NCBI RefSeq assembly: GCF_004346185.1
Contig: NZ_SMAI01000009.1
Location: 62,001 to 126,000 of the forward strand
Length of the DNA stretch: 64,000 nt
Direction: 5' to 3'
DNA from: Aquabacter spiritensis
Lineage (GTDB): Bacteria > Pseudomonadota > Alphaproteobacteria > Rhizobiales > Xanthobacteraceae
Notes under the pieces: model-generated
Told to the model about the DNA's origin: nothing
What the model saw: the letters and a program-made list of their open reading frames with translations, nothing else
Database searches by the model: none
Translations under genes and position numbers: made by a program
Part shown: in pieces, positions 22,785 through 31,884 of the stretch
Layout: every line of letters starts with the position of its first letter
Position numbering within the stretch: the first letter of the stretch is position 1

Positions 22785-25744
22785 CCCGGTTCGTGGACGG
22801 CGGGCTGATCGACCGCACACGCCCCCTCGCCTTCACCTTCGACGGACAGGCCTATCGCGGCTTCGCCGGCGACACGCTGGCCTCGGCGCTCACCGCGAAC
22901 GGCGTCCGGCTGATCGGCCGCTCGTTCAAATATCACCGCCCGCGCGGCCTGTTCTCCGCCGGATCGGACGAGCCCAATGCGCTGGTCGAGCTGCGCACCG
23001 GCGCGCGGCGCGAACCCAATACCCGCGCCACCACGGTCGAGCTGTATGACGGGCTCGACGCGGCGAGCCAGAACCGCTGGCCCTCGCTCGATTTCGATCT
23101 CCAGGCGGCCGGCGGCCTGTTCGCGCCCCTGCTCGGTGCGGGCTTCTACTACAAGACCTTCATGTGGCCTGCGGCGCTGTGGGAAAAGCTCTACGAGCCG
23201 GTGATCCGGCGCGCCGCCGGGCTGGGCCGGGCGGCGGAGGCGCCGGATCCGGACGCCTATGAGAAAGCCTATGCCTTTTGCGACGTGCTGGTGATCGGCG
23301 GCGGCGCGGCGGGGCTGATGGCGGCCCTCACCGCCGGGCGCTCCGGCGCGCGGGTGATCCTGGTGGACGAGGATTTCCGGCTCGGGGGGCGCATTCTCTC
23401 CGAACGCGAGGAAATCGACGACGCGCCCTCCCTTCAGTTCGTCGCCCGCGCCGAAGCCGAGCTTGCGGCCATGCCCGAGGTGCGGGTGATGCGCCGGACG
23501 ACGGTGTTCGGCGTCTATGACGGCGGCACCTATGGCGCCCTCGAACGGGTCGGCGACCATCTGCCGGTCCCCGCGCCGTTCACGCCGCGCCAGCGTTATT
23601 GGAAAATCGTCGCCCGCCGCGCCGTTTTGTGCGCCGGAGCGGGCGACCGGCCGATCGTGTTCGGCGGCAATGACCGGCCGGGCGTGATGTCGGCGCAGGC
23701 GCTGCGCAGCTATGCGGTGCGCTATGCCGCCGCGGCCGGCTCACCTGCCGTGGTGTTCGCCAATAATGGCTATGCCTGGTCGGCCGCGTTCGACGCCGCC
23801 GCCGCCGGCGTACCGATCGCCGCCATCGTCGACGTGCGCGCCGAGCCGCCGCCGGTTCAGATGGAGCGGGCGAACCGGCGCGGCATCCGGGTGATCGCCG
23901 GGGGCGAAGTCATCGCCACGTCGGGCAAGCTTCTGTCCTCGGTCACGGTGCGCGCCCGCGGGCGAACCGAGACCATCGCGGCACAGATACTCGCCGTATC
24001 GGGCGGATCGAGCCCGACCCTCGCCCTGACCAGCCATTTCGGCGGCAAGCCGGTCTATCGCGCGGACATTGCGGGCTTCGTTCCAGGCGTGCTCCCGCCC
24101 GGCCTTTCGGTGGCCGGCGCCGCGGCGGGGGAATATTCCCTCGCCCGCTGCCTCGCCGCCGGCGCGGCGCGCGGTGCCGAGGCCGCGAACGATCTCGGCT
24201 TCACCGCCCGCGCCACCCCGGTGCCGCAGGCGCAGGACAAGCCGATCACGGTCAGCCCGTTCTGGCATGTCGCGCAATCGCGCGGCCTGGCTTTCGTCGA
24301 CCTGCAGAACGACGTGACCGCCAAGGACATCGCGATCGCCCACCAGGAGGGGTTCCGGGCGGTCGAGCTTCTGAAGCGCTATACGACGCTCGGCATGGCG
24401 ACCGACCAGGGGCGGACCTCGAACGTGAACGGGCTCGCCATGATGGCCGCCTTGACCGGCCAGGACATCGAGACGACCGGCACGACCCTGTTCCGCCCGC
24501 CTTTCACGCCGGTCGCCATCGGCGCCATTGCCGGCCATCACCGGGAGAAGGATTTCCGCGCCACCCGGCCGACCCCGACCCATGCCTGGGCGCGGGCGCA
24601 GGGCGCGACCTTCGTTGAGGCCGGGCTCTGGCTGCGGGCGCAGTATTTTCCGCGCGCCGGGGAAGCCGACTGGCTGGAGACGGTCAAACGCGAAGTGACC
24701 GCGACCCGCGCCTCGGTGGGCCTGATCGACGTCTCGACCTTCGGCAAGATCGACCTCCAGGGGCCGGATGTCGGGCGCTTTCTCGACCGCGTCTATATCA
24801 ACACTTTCTCCACCCTCGCCGTCGGCAAGGTGCGCTACGGCGTGATGCTGCGCGAGGACGGGATGGTCATGGACGACGGCACGACCGCGCGCCTCGCCGA
24901 CACCCATTACCTCATGACCACGACCACGGCGAACGCCGCCAAGGTTTACCAGCATCTGGAATTCTGCCTCCAGGTGCTGTGGCCGGACCTCGACGTGCAG
25001 ATCGCCTCGGTGTCGGAGCAGTGGGCGCAGGTCTCGATCGCCGGCCCGCGCGCCCGCGACGTGCTGGCGCGCATCGCCGACGCCCCGCTCGACGTCTCCA
25101 ATGCCGGCCTGCCTTATATGGGCGTCGCCCAGGGCAGCGTGATGGGCGGCATCGCGGCCCGGATCTTCCGGGTCTCCTTCTCCGGCGAGCTCGGCTACGA
25201 GATCGCGGTGCCCGCGCGCCACGGCGCGCCCCTCGCCCGCGCCTTGATGGAGGCGGGCGCGCCCTTCGACATCACCCCTTACGGCACCGAGGCGCTCGGC
25301 GTGATGCGGATCGAGAAGGGCCACGTCTCCGGCAACGAACTGAACGGCCAGACCTCCGTCGCCGATCTCGGGCTCGGCCGCATGGCGTCGACCAAGAAGG
25401 ACCATATCGGCCGCGTCTTGTCGGAGCGTCCGGCCTTCCGCGATCCCGACCGGCCCACCCTGGTGGGCTTCAAGCCGGTCGACCCCAAGGACCGGCTGCG
25501 CGCCGGGGCGCATTTCCTGCGCCACGGCCGCAGCGCCGTGCTCGCCAATGACGAGGGCTACATGACCTCGGTTGCATTCTCGCCGACGCTGGGCCATTGG
25601 ATCGGCCTCGGCCTCCTCGCCCGCGGGCCGGAGCGGATCGGCGAGACGGTGCGCGCCTACGATCCGGTACGGGGCGCGGACATCCCGGTGGAAATCTGCC
25701 GTCCCGGCTTCGTCGATCCCGAAGGGGAGCGCCTGCGTGTCTGA
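22781..25744 (+). CDS. mgdC: N-methylglutamate dehydrogenase subunit C (sarcosine oxidase alpha-like)
   Basis: The 987-residue large chain has three parts. Residues about 10-95 are a 2Fe-2S-like Fer2_4 domain (FTFDGQAYRGFAGDTLASAL; iron ligands are mostly lost, as in SoxA). A pyridine-nucleotide/FAD oxidoreductase domain starts with DVLVIGGGAAGLMAALTAGR near 168. The C-terminal third (about 590-970) is a T-protein-like aminomethyltransferase fold that binds tetrahydrofolate (VGLIDVSTFGKIDLQGPD near 648). Methyl groups oxidised by MgdA can thus be passed to THF as methylene-THF. The ATG overlaps the mgdB stop. The length fits the SoxA family. Confidence 0.88.
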   Translation: MTRFVDGGLIDRTRPLAFTFDGQAYRGFAGDTLASALTANGVRLIGRSFKYHRPRGLFSAGSDEPNALVELRTGARREPNTRATTVELYDGLDAASQNRWPSLDFDLQAAGGLFAPLLGAGFYYKTFMWPAALWEKLYEPVIRRAAGLGRAAEAPDPDAYEKAYAFCDVLVIGGGAAGLMAALTAGRSGARVILVDEDFRLGGRILSEREEIDDAPSLQFVARAEAELAAMPEVRVMRRTTVFGVYDGGTYGALERVGDHLPVPAPFTPRQRYWKIVARRAVLCAGAGDRPIVFGGNDRPGVMSAQALRSYAVRYAAAAGSPAVVFANNGYAWSAAFDAAAAGVPIAAIVDVRAEPPPVQMERANRRGIRVIAGGEVIATSGKLLSSVTVRARGRTETIAAQILAVSGGSSPTLALTSHFGGKPVYRADIAGFVPGVLPPGLSVAGAAAGEYSLARCLAAGAARGAEAANDLGFTARATPVPQAQDKPITVSPFWHVAQSRGLAFVDLQNDVTAKDIAIAHQEGFRAVELLKRYTTLGMATDQGRTSNVNGLAMMAALTGQDIETTGTTLFRPPFTPVAIGAIAGHHREKDFRATRPTPTHAWARAQGATFVEAGLWLRAQYFPRAGEADWLETVKREVTATRASVGLIDVSTFGKIDLQGPDVGRFLDRVYINTFSTLAVGKVRYGVMLREDGMVMDDGTTARLADTHYLMTTTTANAAKVYQHLEFCLQVLWPDLDVQIASVSEQWAQVSIAGPRARDVLARIADAPLDVSNAGLPYMGVAQGSVMGGIAARIFRVSFSGELGYEIAVPARHGAPLARALMEAGAPFDITPYGTEALGVMRIEKGHVSGNELNGQTSVADLGLGRMASTKKDHIGRVLSERPAFRDPDRPTLVGFKPVDPKDRLRAGAHFLRHGRSAVLANDEGYMTSVAFSPTLGHWIGLGLLARGPERIGETVRAYDPVRGADIPVEICRPGFVDPEGERLRV

Positions 25745-26348
25745 TCTCCTGTCGCACCATCCCGTCACCGATCTCGTGCCGGAGGGCCATTACGGCCCGG
25801 ATGCGGCGCAGCCCGGCCTCACCGCGCAGGTGGTGGATGGGCTCGCGCTCGCCACCGTCGCCGCGCGGAAGGGCGCATCCGGCGCCCTGGCGCAGGCGGT
25901 CCTGGACGCCTTCGGCATCGCTTTGGTCGACGCGCCCAAGGTCAGCTTCCTCGGCGACCTCTCCTTCATCGGCACCGCGCCCGGCCGCTGGCTGGCGACC
26001 GCGGGCGGCGCCCCGGCGGCGCATGTCGCCCGGCTCCAGGGCGCGCTGGCGGACGCCGCCGCGCTCACCGACCAGAGCGACGGCAGCCTGATCATCGACG
26101 TCTACGGCCCGAAGGCCCGGATGGCGCTGGCCAAGCTCGTCCCGCTCGATCTCCACCCGGCGGTGTTCGCGCCCGGCGACGCGGCGGCGACGGCGGCGGC
26201 CCTGATCCCGCTCGTGGTCTGGCAGCTCAACGACATGCCGGCCTATCGCTTCGCCGTGCCGCGCTCGTTCGCGCCCGCTTTCCTGCGCGCGCTGGTCTCC
26301 GGCGCGGCGGAATTCGGCGTCACGGTCTCCGGCACGGCGCGAGGTTGA
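25737..26348 (+). CDS. mgdD: N-methylglutamate dehydrogenase subunit D (sarcosine oxidase gamma-like)
   Basis: The 203-residue protein is the SoxG-like small subunit: a truncated T-protein fold with [25 protein letters not shown] and a closing strand [11 protein letters not shown]-like segment. The start is the GTG at 25737, which overlaps the mgdC stop by 8 nt and has GGGGAG 8 nt upstream; no ATG fits. It is the least conserved subunit in this family, so assignment rests partly on gene order. Confidence 0.82.
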   Translation: MSDLLSHHPVTDLVPEGHYGPDAAQPGLTAQVVDGLALATVAARKGASGALAQAVLDAFGIALVDAPKVSFLGDLSFIGTAPGRWLATAGGAPAAHVARLQGALADAAALTDQSDGSLIIDVYGPKARMALAKLVPLDLHPAVFAPGDAAATAAALIPLVVWQLNDMPAYRFAVPRSFAPAFLRALVSGAAEFGVTVSGTARG

Positions 26349-26406
26349 TGGCGGCGCGCCGCGCGCTTCCGCCCGCCTCCTCCTCCTTCAGCCGGATGCC
26401 TTTGCC

Positions 26407-27276
26407 ATGACCGCGCCCACCGACCAGTTCATCCTCACTTTGTCCTGCCCGAACCGCCCCGGCATCGTCGCCCGGGTCTCGACCTTCCTGTTCGAGAAGG
26501 GCTGCAACATCCTCGAGGCGCAGCAATTCGACGATACCGAGAGCGGCCGCTTCTTCATGCGGGTCGTGTTCAATGTCGCGACCGGCGCGGCGACCGGCGC
26601 CGAGATCCGCGCCGGCTTCGCCGCGGTGGCGGAGGCGCTGGCTTTGACCTGGGGGCTGCGCGACAAGGCCGACAAGCGGCGCGTCCTACTGCTGGCCTCG
26701 AAATTCGACCATTGCCTCGCCGATCTGCTCTATCGCTGGCGCATCGGCGAGATCCCGATGGAGATTTCCGGCATCGTCTCCAACCATGCGCGCGAGACCT
26801 ATGCGCATCTCGATTTCGACGGCATCGCATTCCACCATCTGCCGGTGACCAAGGCGACCAAGCTGGAGCAGGAGACCGAGATCTGGCGGATCTTCCAGGC
26901 CTCCGGCTCGGAAGTCGCGGTGCTCGCGCGCTACATGCAGGTGCTCTCGGACGGGCTGTCGGCCAAGCTGTCGGGCCGCTGCATCAACATCCACCATTCC
27001 TTTTTGCCCGGCTTCAAGGGCGCCAAGCCCTATCACCAGGCCCATGCGCGCGGCGTGAAGCTGATGGGCGCGACCGCCCATTACGTCACTTCCGACCTCG
27101 ACGAGGGGCCGATCATCGAGCAGGACGTCGAGCGGATCAGCCACCAGGACAGCCCGGAGGATCTGGTGCGCAAGGGCCGCGACATCGAGCGCCGCGTCCT
27201 CGCCCGCGCTTTGTCCTGGCATCTGGAGGACCGGGTGCTGCTGAACGGCAGCAAGACCGTGGTGTTCCGCGACTGA
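26407..27276 (+). CDS. purU: formyltetrahydrofolate deformylase
   Basis: Hydrolyses 10-formyl-THF to formate and THF. The 289-residue protein has an N-terminal ACT domain (about 7-85, beginning [17 protein letters not shown]) and a formyl-transferase domain with the catalytic [19 protein letters not shown] and the aspartate in [12 protein letters not shown]. It lies 58 nt after mgdD on the same strand. In this place it most likely completes C1 disposal: methyl of N-methylglutamate to methylene-THF, then formyl-THF, then formate, freeing THF. Housekeeping purU copies can occur elsewhere in a genome. Confidence 0.88.
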   Translation: MTAPTDQFILTLSCPNRPGIVARVSTFLFEKGCNILEAQQFDDTESGRFFMRVVFNVATGAATGAEIRAGFAAVAEALALTWGLRDKADKRRVLLLASKFDHCLADLLYRWRIGEIPMEISGIVSNHARETYAHLDFDGIAFHHLPVTKATKLEQETEIWRIFQASGSEVAVLARYMQVLSDGLSAKLSGRCINIHHSFLPGFKGAKPYHQAHARGVKLMGATAHYVTSDLDEGPIIEQDVERISHQDSPEDLVRKGRDIERRVLARALSWHLEDRVLLNGSKTVVFRD

Positions 27277-27312
27277 GCCGCGCCCGCCGGGATTTTTCCC
27301 GGCTCTGCGCCG

Positions 27313-27360
27313 AGCTTTGCGGCTAGCTTTGCGGTCAGCTTTGCGATGAGCTTTGTCTTG
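27313..27360 (+). repeat. four copies of a 12-nt tandem repeat after purU
   Basis: The core AGCTTTG recurs at 27313, 27325, 27337 and 27349, exactly 12 nt apart, with three of the copies followed by CGG or CGA. It lies in the 150-nt gap between purU and a small gene. No function is known. Confidence 0.7.
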
Positions 27361-27428
27361 GCGCAGAAACCAAACGGCCGCCCTTGCGTTATATGACCAA
27401 AGGTCATGACGAAACGGAAGGAGGCCCC

Positions 27429-27575
27429 ATGAACCGGACGCTCACCTTGATTGTCGGCGGCGTCATTTTCGCCGCGGCGCTGGCTGCGGCCGTGCTGTTT
27501 TCGGACCGCGGGACCCCCGACCCGACCGAGGGCGCCCCCGCCAATGTGCCCGCCGCCCCCGTCACCCCGCAATGA
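27429..27575 (+). CDS. small single-pass membrane protein (48 aa)
   Basis: Residues 1-27 form an N-terminal membrane anchor (MNRTLTLIVGGVIFAAALAA), followed by a short Pro/Ala/Thr-rich tail. GAAGGAGG ends 5 nt before the ATG, one of the best ribosome-binding sites in the window. It follows purU by about 150 nt and is closed by a hairpin 8 nt downstream. I do not recognise a family; it may be a minor membrane or periplasm-facing peptide. Confidence 0.55.
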   Translation: MNRTLTLIVGGVIFAAALAAAVLFSDRGTPDPTEGAPANVPAAPVTPQ

Positions 27576-27582
27576 CGCTGTC

Positions 27583-27610
27583 GTGCGGGGCTGAAAGGAC
27601 CGCCCCGCAC
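27583..27610 (+). terminator. hairpin ending the mgd-purU region
   Basis: A perfect 9-bp stem (GTGCGGGGC / GCCCCGCAC) with a 10-nt loop begins 8 nt after the small-gene stop. An A/T-rich stretch follows from about 27625 to 27665, unusual here, that may hold the atzF promoter. Confidence 0.6.
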
Positions 27611-27838
27611 TGCATGCAAGCTGGTAAAAGCTGCATAATCTTTAAACATTTGCCTGATTTTTACTCGATCCGGCAGCCCCAGGGCCCGCGCCGGGGGCCG
27701 GGCGTGCCGGCGCATCGGCCCCGTGGTGTCAGCGTTTGCGGGCGCGCCCGGCCGCCCGACGCCGCGCGGCGGATCTGGCGCGCTTCCTGCTAGAGGGGGA
27801 CGATGCCGGCCGCAGGCCCGCTTTGTCTCGAGGTCCCC

Positions 27839-29635
27839 ATGGAAACGCTCGCCACCCTCCTCGCCGCCCACCGCGCCGGCGCGCGCACGCCGCGCGAGAC
27901 GGTGCGCGAGACCTATCGGCGCATCGCGGCCCATGCCGATCCCGCGCTCTTCATCACCCTGCGCCCGGAGGCCGACCTCCTCGCCGAGGCGGCTTCCCTG
28001 GAGGCGGCGGGCGACACCACGCTGGCGCTCTACGGCATCCCGATCGCGGTGAAGGACAATATCGACGTCGCCGGTTTGCCCACCACCGCCGCCTGCCCGG
28101 CCTTCGCCTATCTCCCCGCCGCCGACGCCACCGCCGTCGCGCGGCTGAAGGCGGCGGGGGCGCTGATCGTCGGCAAGACCAATCTCGACCAGTTCGCCAC
28201 CGGCCTCGTCGGCACGCGCTCGCCCTATGGCATTCCCCGCAACGCCTTCAAGGCGGACCTGGTGCCGGGCGGCTCGTCCTCCGGCTCGGCGAGCGCGGTC
28301 TCGGCCGGGCTCGTGCCGGCGGCGCTCGGCACCGACACCGCCGGCTCGGGCCGGGTGCCGGCCATGCTGCAGAACATCGTCGGCGTGAAGCCGAGCCTCG
28401 GCCTCGTGCCCAATACCGGCCTGGTGCCGGCCTGCCGCTCGCTCGACTGCATCTCGGTGTTCGCCCGCACGGTGGACGACGCCATGGCGGTGCTCGACGT
28501 GATGGCGGGACCGGACCCGGCCGACGCCTTCTCCCGCCCGCTCCCGCTCGGCCGGCTCGCCGCGCTTGCGGGCGCGCCGCGCCTCGGCATCCTGCCGCCC
28601 GACCAGCGCGAATTCTTCGGCGATGCCGATGCGGCTTCGGCCTATGCGGCGGCGCTCGCGCGCTTCCGCGGCCTCGGCGCGGAGCTGGTGGAATTCGACT
28701 ACACGCCCTTCGCCGAATGCGCCCGCCTGCTCTATGAGGGGCCGTGGGTCGCCGAGCGCTGGATCGTCGCGGAAGCCCTCCTCACCAGCGATCCGGAGGC
28801 GGTGCACCCGGTCACCCGCGCCATCACCCTGCCGGGCGGCACGGCGAGCGCGGCGGACGCCTTTCGCGCCATGTACCGGCTGCGCGAATTGCGCGCCAAG
28901 GCGGCGCCGATCCTCGCCGGGCTCGACGCGCTTTTGCTGCCGACCGCGCCGACCGCTTACACGCTGGCGCAGGTTTTGGCCGAGCCGATCCTGCTCAATT
29001 CGCGCAACGGCACCTATACCAATTTCGTCAATCTCATGGATCTGTGCGGCGCGGCGGTGCCGAACGTCATCGCCGCCTCCGGCGTGCCCTACGGCATCAC
29101 CTTGCTCGCCCCGGCCGGGCGCGATGCCGAAATCGCGTCGCTCGCCCGCGCCTTCGTGCTGGCGGGCGACCTGCCGCTCGGCGCCAGCGGGGAAAAGGCC
29201 CCGCCGGCCCCCGATCTGCCGCCGCCGGGGGAGACCGGCCGGCTCGATCTGTGCGTGTTCGGCGCCCATCTCTCGGGGATGGGGCTCAATGGCGAGGTGC
29301 TGGAGCTGGGCGGACGCCTCGTCGCCCCGGTCACGACCGCGCCGCTCTACCGCATGGCGCTGCTGGCCGGCGGCGTGCCGCGCCCGGGCGTGGTGCGGGT
29401 GACGAGCGGCGGGGCGGCGCTCGCCGGCGAGGTCTGGTCGCTGCCGTATGAGGGGATCGGCCGGCTGCTCGCCCGCATCCCCGCCCCGCTCGGCCTCGGC
29501 CGGGTGACCTTGGACGACGGACGCGAGGTCTTAGGCTTCCTCGCCGAAGCCGCCGGCACCGAAGGCTGCCCCGACATCACCGCCTATGGCGGCTTCCGCG
29601 CTTTTGCTGCGAGCCGGGTGGCGAAAAGCGCGTAA
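27839..29635 (+). CDS. atzF: allophanate hydrolase
   Basis: Amidase-signature enzyme that cleaves allophanate to ammonia and carbon dioxide, the last step of urea-amidolyase or s-triazine/biuret routes. The 598-residue protein has the Ser-cisSer-Lys triad: Lys72 in AVKDNIDVAG, the GGSSSGS loop near 144-150, and the nucleophile Ser170 in DTAGSGRVPA. The C-terminal 150 residues (from about 450) are the extra AtzF domain. No urea carboxylase, biuret hydrolase or transporter gene is adjacent, so the source of allophanate is unclear. A second possible ATG at 27803 has a better GAGGGGGAC site and would add 12 residues. The gene could supply ammonia in the same nitrogen context as the methylamine genes. 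Confidence 0.85.
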   Translation: METLATLLAAHRAGARTPRETVRETYRRIAAHADPALFITLRPEADLLAEAASLEAAGDTTLALYGIPIAVKDNIDVAGLPTTAACPAFAYLPAADATAVARLKAAGALIVGKTNLDQFATGLVGTRSPYGIPRNAFKADLVPGGSSSGSASAVSAGLVPAALGTDTAGSGRVPAMLQNIVGVKPSLGLVPNTGLVPACRSLDCISVFARTVDDAMAVLDVMAGPDPADAFSRPLPLGRLAALAGAPRLGILPPDQREFFGDADAASAYAAALARFRGLGAELVEFDYTPFAECARLLYEGPWVAERWIVAEALLTSDPEAVHPVTRAITLPGGTASAADAFRAMYRLRELRAKAAPILAGLDALLLPTAPTAYTLAQVLAEPILLNSRNGTYTNFVNLMDLCGAAVPNVIAASGVPYGITLLAPAGRDAEIASLARAFVLAGDLPLGASGEKAPPAPDLPPPGETGRLDLCVFGAHLSGMGLNGEVLELGGRLVAPVTTAPLYRMALLAGGVPRPGVVRVTSGGAALAGEVWSLPYEGIGRLLARIPAPLGLGRVTLDDGREVLGFLAEAAGTEGCPDITAYGGFRAFAASRVAKSA

Positions 29636-29653
29636 CGCGCCGCCCGCCGGCCC

Positions 29654-29784
29654 TCATTCGCCGACGCCGATCGCGACGGCATCGGGCAGCGCCGGCCGGT
29701 TGATCCAGATCCGCAGGCGGGTCTCCGTGTCCGGCACCGCGAGGTCGAACACGCAATCCTCCTCGAGGGTCGAGACGACGGTCT
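29654..29784 (-). pseudogene. C-terminal remnant of a paralogue of the gene at 32268-32636
   Basis: The minus strand here reads through about 43 codons to a stop at 29654. Aligned without gaps to the end of the protein encoded at 32268-32636, 18 of 41 residues are identical, including RIW and DAVAIG/DSVAIG segments. There is no start, and the frame breaks where the A/T-richer restriction island begins. It is therefore the 3' piece of a gene cut by the island or left after deletion. Confidence 0.7.
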
Positions 29785-29826
29785 ACACGGCTTGCATCAA
29801 AGCCTTCGTTAGCGTCACCTTAACTC

Positions 29827-30912
29827 ATGGCGAAAGATGAGTCGAAACTCAGAATACCATCTGGATCCCTGGTCATTAGGCTGGTCATTGAGCAGCTAGA
29901 TGACCTTTTGAAGGATGCTGCAGGCGCAGAGGGGGCCGTTCTGGAGGCAACCACGAAGCTTGCGCCCATTGTACTGTCAGATGCACAAGCAATTCTGGGC
30001 GGGAAGAAGGGCGGCCTCTCGTATCGAGACGGAATTCTTATTCAACTCGGATATGGCCTGATTAGTGAAAATACTTTCGATCACACCTTGCGTGCTGAGG
30101 GAGCTCGCGGTGTAGCCCAGGCACTAGGGAAGGCTAACGCTCAGCGACATATCCCAAAGATCAACGACGCTTACGAGAACATTGGAAAGAATACAAAAAA
30201 CCTAGTTCGAGGAAATGTGCTCGAGTTCGACCGATTGCTGACCTGGATGAACACAGCTTCCCTCGAAGACAGAACTTTTCTCTTCAGATACGCTCTAGCC
30301 GAGGTCGCGCTAACGGCGCGGCCTGTATTGCGCATGCCAACTTTGCGGCCTGTAGAACTTACATTCGCACGTATTAGTGTATTCTTCGAAGAACTTTTTG
30401 AAGTACCGTCGGGCGGCGCCCACGAACAATTTGCGGTTGCAGCCGTCCTAGGAGCTATGCTGGATCAGTTTAGTTCCGGAGGCTTGCAAGGGTTGCAAGT
30501 CAAAACCAAGAACATTAACGCCTCGGACGCGAGCACTGGCACGGCGGCTGATGTCCAGATTGTTCGCGGCAACTTGATTGAAGCCGTCTTCGAGGTGTCT
30601 GCAAATGATTGGCGGCATAAAATTGACCAAGCAGTTGACGCCGCGAAGCGGGCCGGCCTTTCTACAGCTCACATCATTGCCGCGGGTACCGACACAGCTG
30701 ACCTTAAGGCAATGCTTTCAGGCTCCACTGTAGACATATCTGTTGCGGAAATCCGCTCATTTATCCGCATCGTTTGCTCGATATTACGACCGCCTGCTCG
30801 CGAAGACGCGCTGCGGCGCCTTTACGATTTACTGGATCGATTACAGCCAGACGTAGCTCTAACTAACGGGTATGTTACGCTACTACGCCGCCACGCGTTT
30901 GCGGCGGACTGA
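29827..30912 (+). CDS. probable type II restriction endonuclease (SacI-like)
   Basis: The 361-residue protein has low G/C codon use relative to neighbours. A likely nuclease core is at about residues 215-265: KTKNINASDASTGTAADVQ is followed by a strand ending EAVFEVSANDW. An Asp, spacing of about 15, then Glu-x-(Ser/Lys) fits a variant PD-(D/E)XK site. The overall layout and the DASTGTAADVQ motif recall the SacI family, but this is recognition from memory and not a search. The N-terminal half is helical and probably binds DNA. It is convergent with a C5 methyltransferase gene, their 3' ends overlapping by 30 nt, the usual pair of a type II system. If SacI-like, the site would be GAGCTC; this is unproved. 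Confidence 0.6.
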   Translation: MAKDESKLRIPSGSLVIRLVIEQLDDLLKDAAGAEGAVLEATTKLAPIVLSDAQAILGGKKGGLSYRDGILIQLGYGLISENTFDHTLRAEGARGVAQALGKANAQRHIPKINDAYENIGKNTKNLVRGNVLEFDRLLTWMNTASLEDRTFLFRYALAEVALTARPVLRMPTLRPVELTFARISVFFEELFEVPSGGAHEQFAVAAVLGAMLDQFSSGGLQGLQVKTKNINASDASTGTAADVQIVRGNLIEAVFEVSANDWRHKIDQAVDAAKRAGLSTAHIIAAGTDTADLKAMLSGSTVDISVAEIRSFIRIVCSILRPPAREDALRRLYDLLDRLQPDVALTNGYVTLLRRHAFAAD

Positions 30913-31884
30913 TTGGCTGAACACTTGCTCCATCAATGAATTTCCTATCGCCTGTGCTACCTTGGGAGGCACAGCGTTTCCAACCTGGCGATATTGCGAA
31001 CTAGTTCGTCCTGCGAACTGGACCTGTGGAGGAAATGACTGGAGCGCTGCGCTTTCGGCGACCGTCAGCCGCCGGGCACCAGAGAGTTCGCCGCGGTAAG
31101 GTGCGCCGCCCAACGCGAGATATCGATGATACCGGGGCACCCGATCCTCAAGATCAAGGAAATGGGTCTTATTGCCCCCTGCCGAAGCCAGGATAGTCGG
31201 GGCCGGACGCTTGAGATCAATCGGTCTGCCCCCACCATTAAATAATTGTCCGTGATACGGATTTGGCCGAAGGTCGGGGTTTCTCGCGAAAACAATCTTC
31301 GAAGGGTTCGGACGCCCCAGCGGTTCTGACGTCAGCACCGTGCCTGCGGGCACGTGTAGGGTGTGGTCGCCTTCTGGAAACCGAAAGGCGATCGCATCTC
31401 GTATTCCAACGATGATCATACGGCGACGTGACTGCGGAACTCCGTAATCGGCTGCGTTAAATACCTGTGGCCCGAAAATTCGATAAAGTTCGCTAAGCGG
31501 GGCCATTACTGTCGCCAAATAGGAGCTGAATGAGACAAGCCCTGGCACATTTTCCATGATGAATGCGCGTGGTTGGACCTCCCGCACAACGCGCACAAAT
31601 TCCGGCAACATATCTCGGTGATCGTCCCACGCCCGCCTAAGTCCACCGATAGAAAATGGCTGGCAAGGTGGGCCGCCTGCTATAAGATCTATTCCGCGCC
31701 ACTCCCGGAAATCCACATCACGGATGTCACCGTTGTGCACTTTCGCGTCGGGGAATACCGACTGATAGGTCTCAATCGCGTCTGCGTCGGTATCGACAGC
31801 GAATAGGCTTTCAAAACCAGCGCACTCAAGCCCAAGGCTAAGCCCACCGGCACCGGAGAACAAATCAATACTTGTGTGTTTCAT
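30883..31884 (-). CDS. DNA (cytosine-5)-methyltransferase
   Basis: A 333-residue type II modification enzyme. Motif I is DLFSGAGGLSLG (7-18), motif IV GGPPCQPFS with nucleophile Cys74, motif VI ENV at 110-112, motif VIII QSRRR, and motif X QVGNAVPP near 309. The target-recognition region lies between motifs VIII and IX and is moderate in size, as in single-specificity enzymes. The frame runs on upstream to 31938, but motif I normally sits near the N-terminus and GGGGGA precedes the ATG at 31884. It protects host DNA from the convergent endonuclease. No very-short-patch repair gene is beside it. Confidence 0.92.
   Translation of the reverse strand: MKHTSIDLFSGAGGLSLGLECAGFESLFAVDTDADAIETYQSVFPDAKVHNGDIRDVDFREWRGIDLIAGGPPCQPFSIGGLRRAWDDHRDMLPEFVRVVREVQPRAFIMENVPGLVSFSSYLATVMAPLSELYRIFGPQVFNAADYGVPQSRRRMIIVGIRDAIAFRFPEGDHTLHVPAGTVLTSEPLGRPNPSKIVFARNPDLRPNPYHGQLFNGGGRPIDLKRPAPTILASAGGNKTHFLDLEDRVPRYHRYLALGGAPYRGELSGARRLTVAESAALQSFPPQVQFAGRTSSQYRQVGNAVPPKVAQAIGNSLMEQVFSQSVRRKRVAA

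Noticed and set aside
27404-29269. A 621-codon minus-strand frame opposite atzF
   Set aside because: No domain pattern; it also runs across the hairpin after the small membrane-protein gene.
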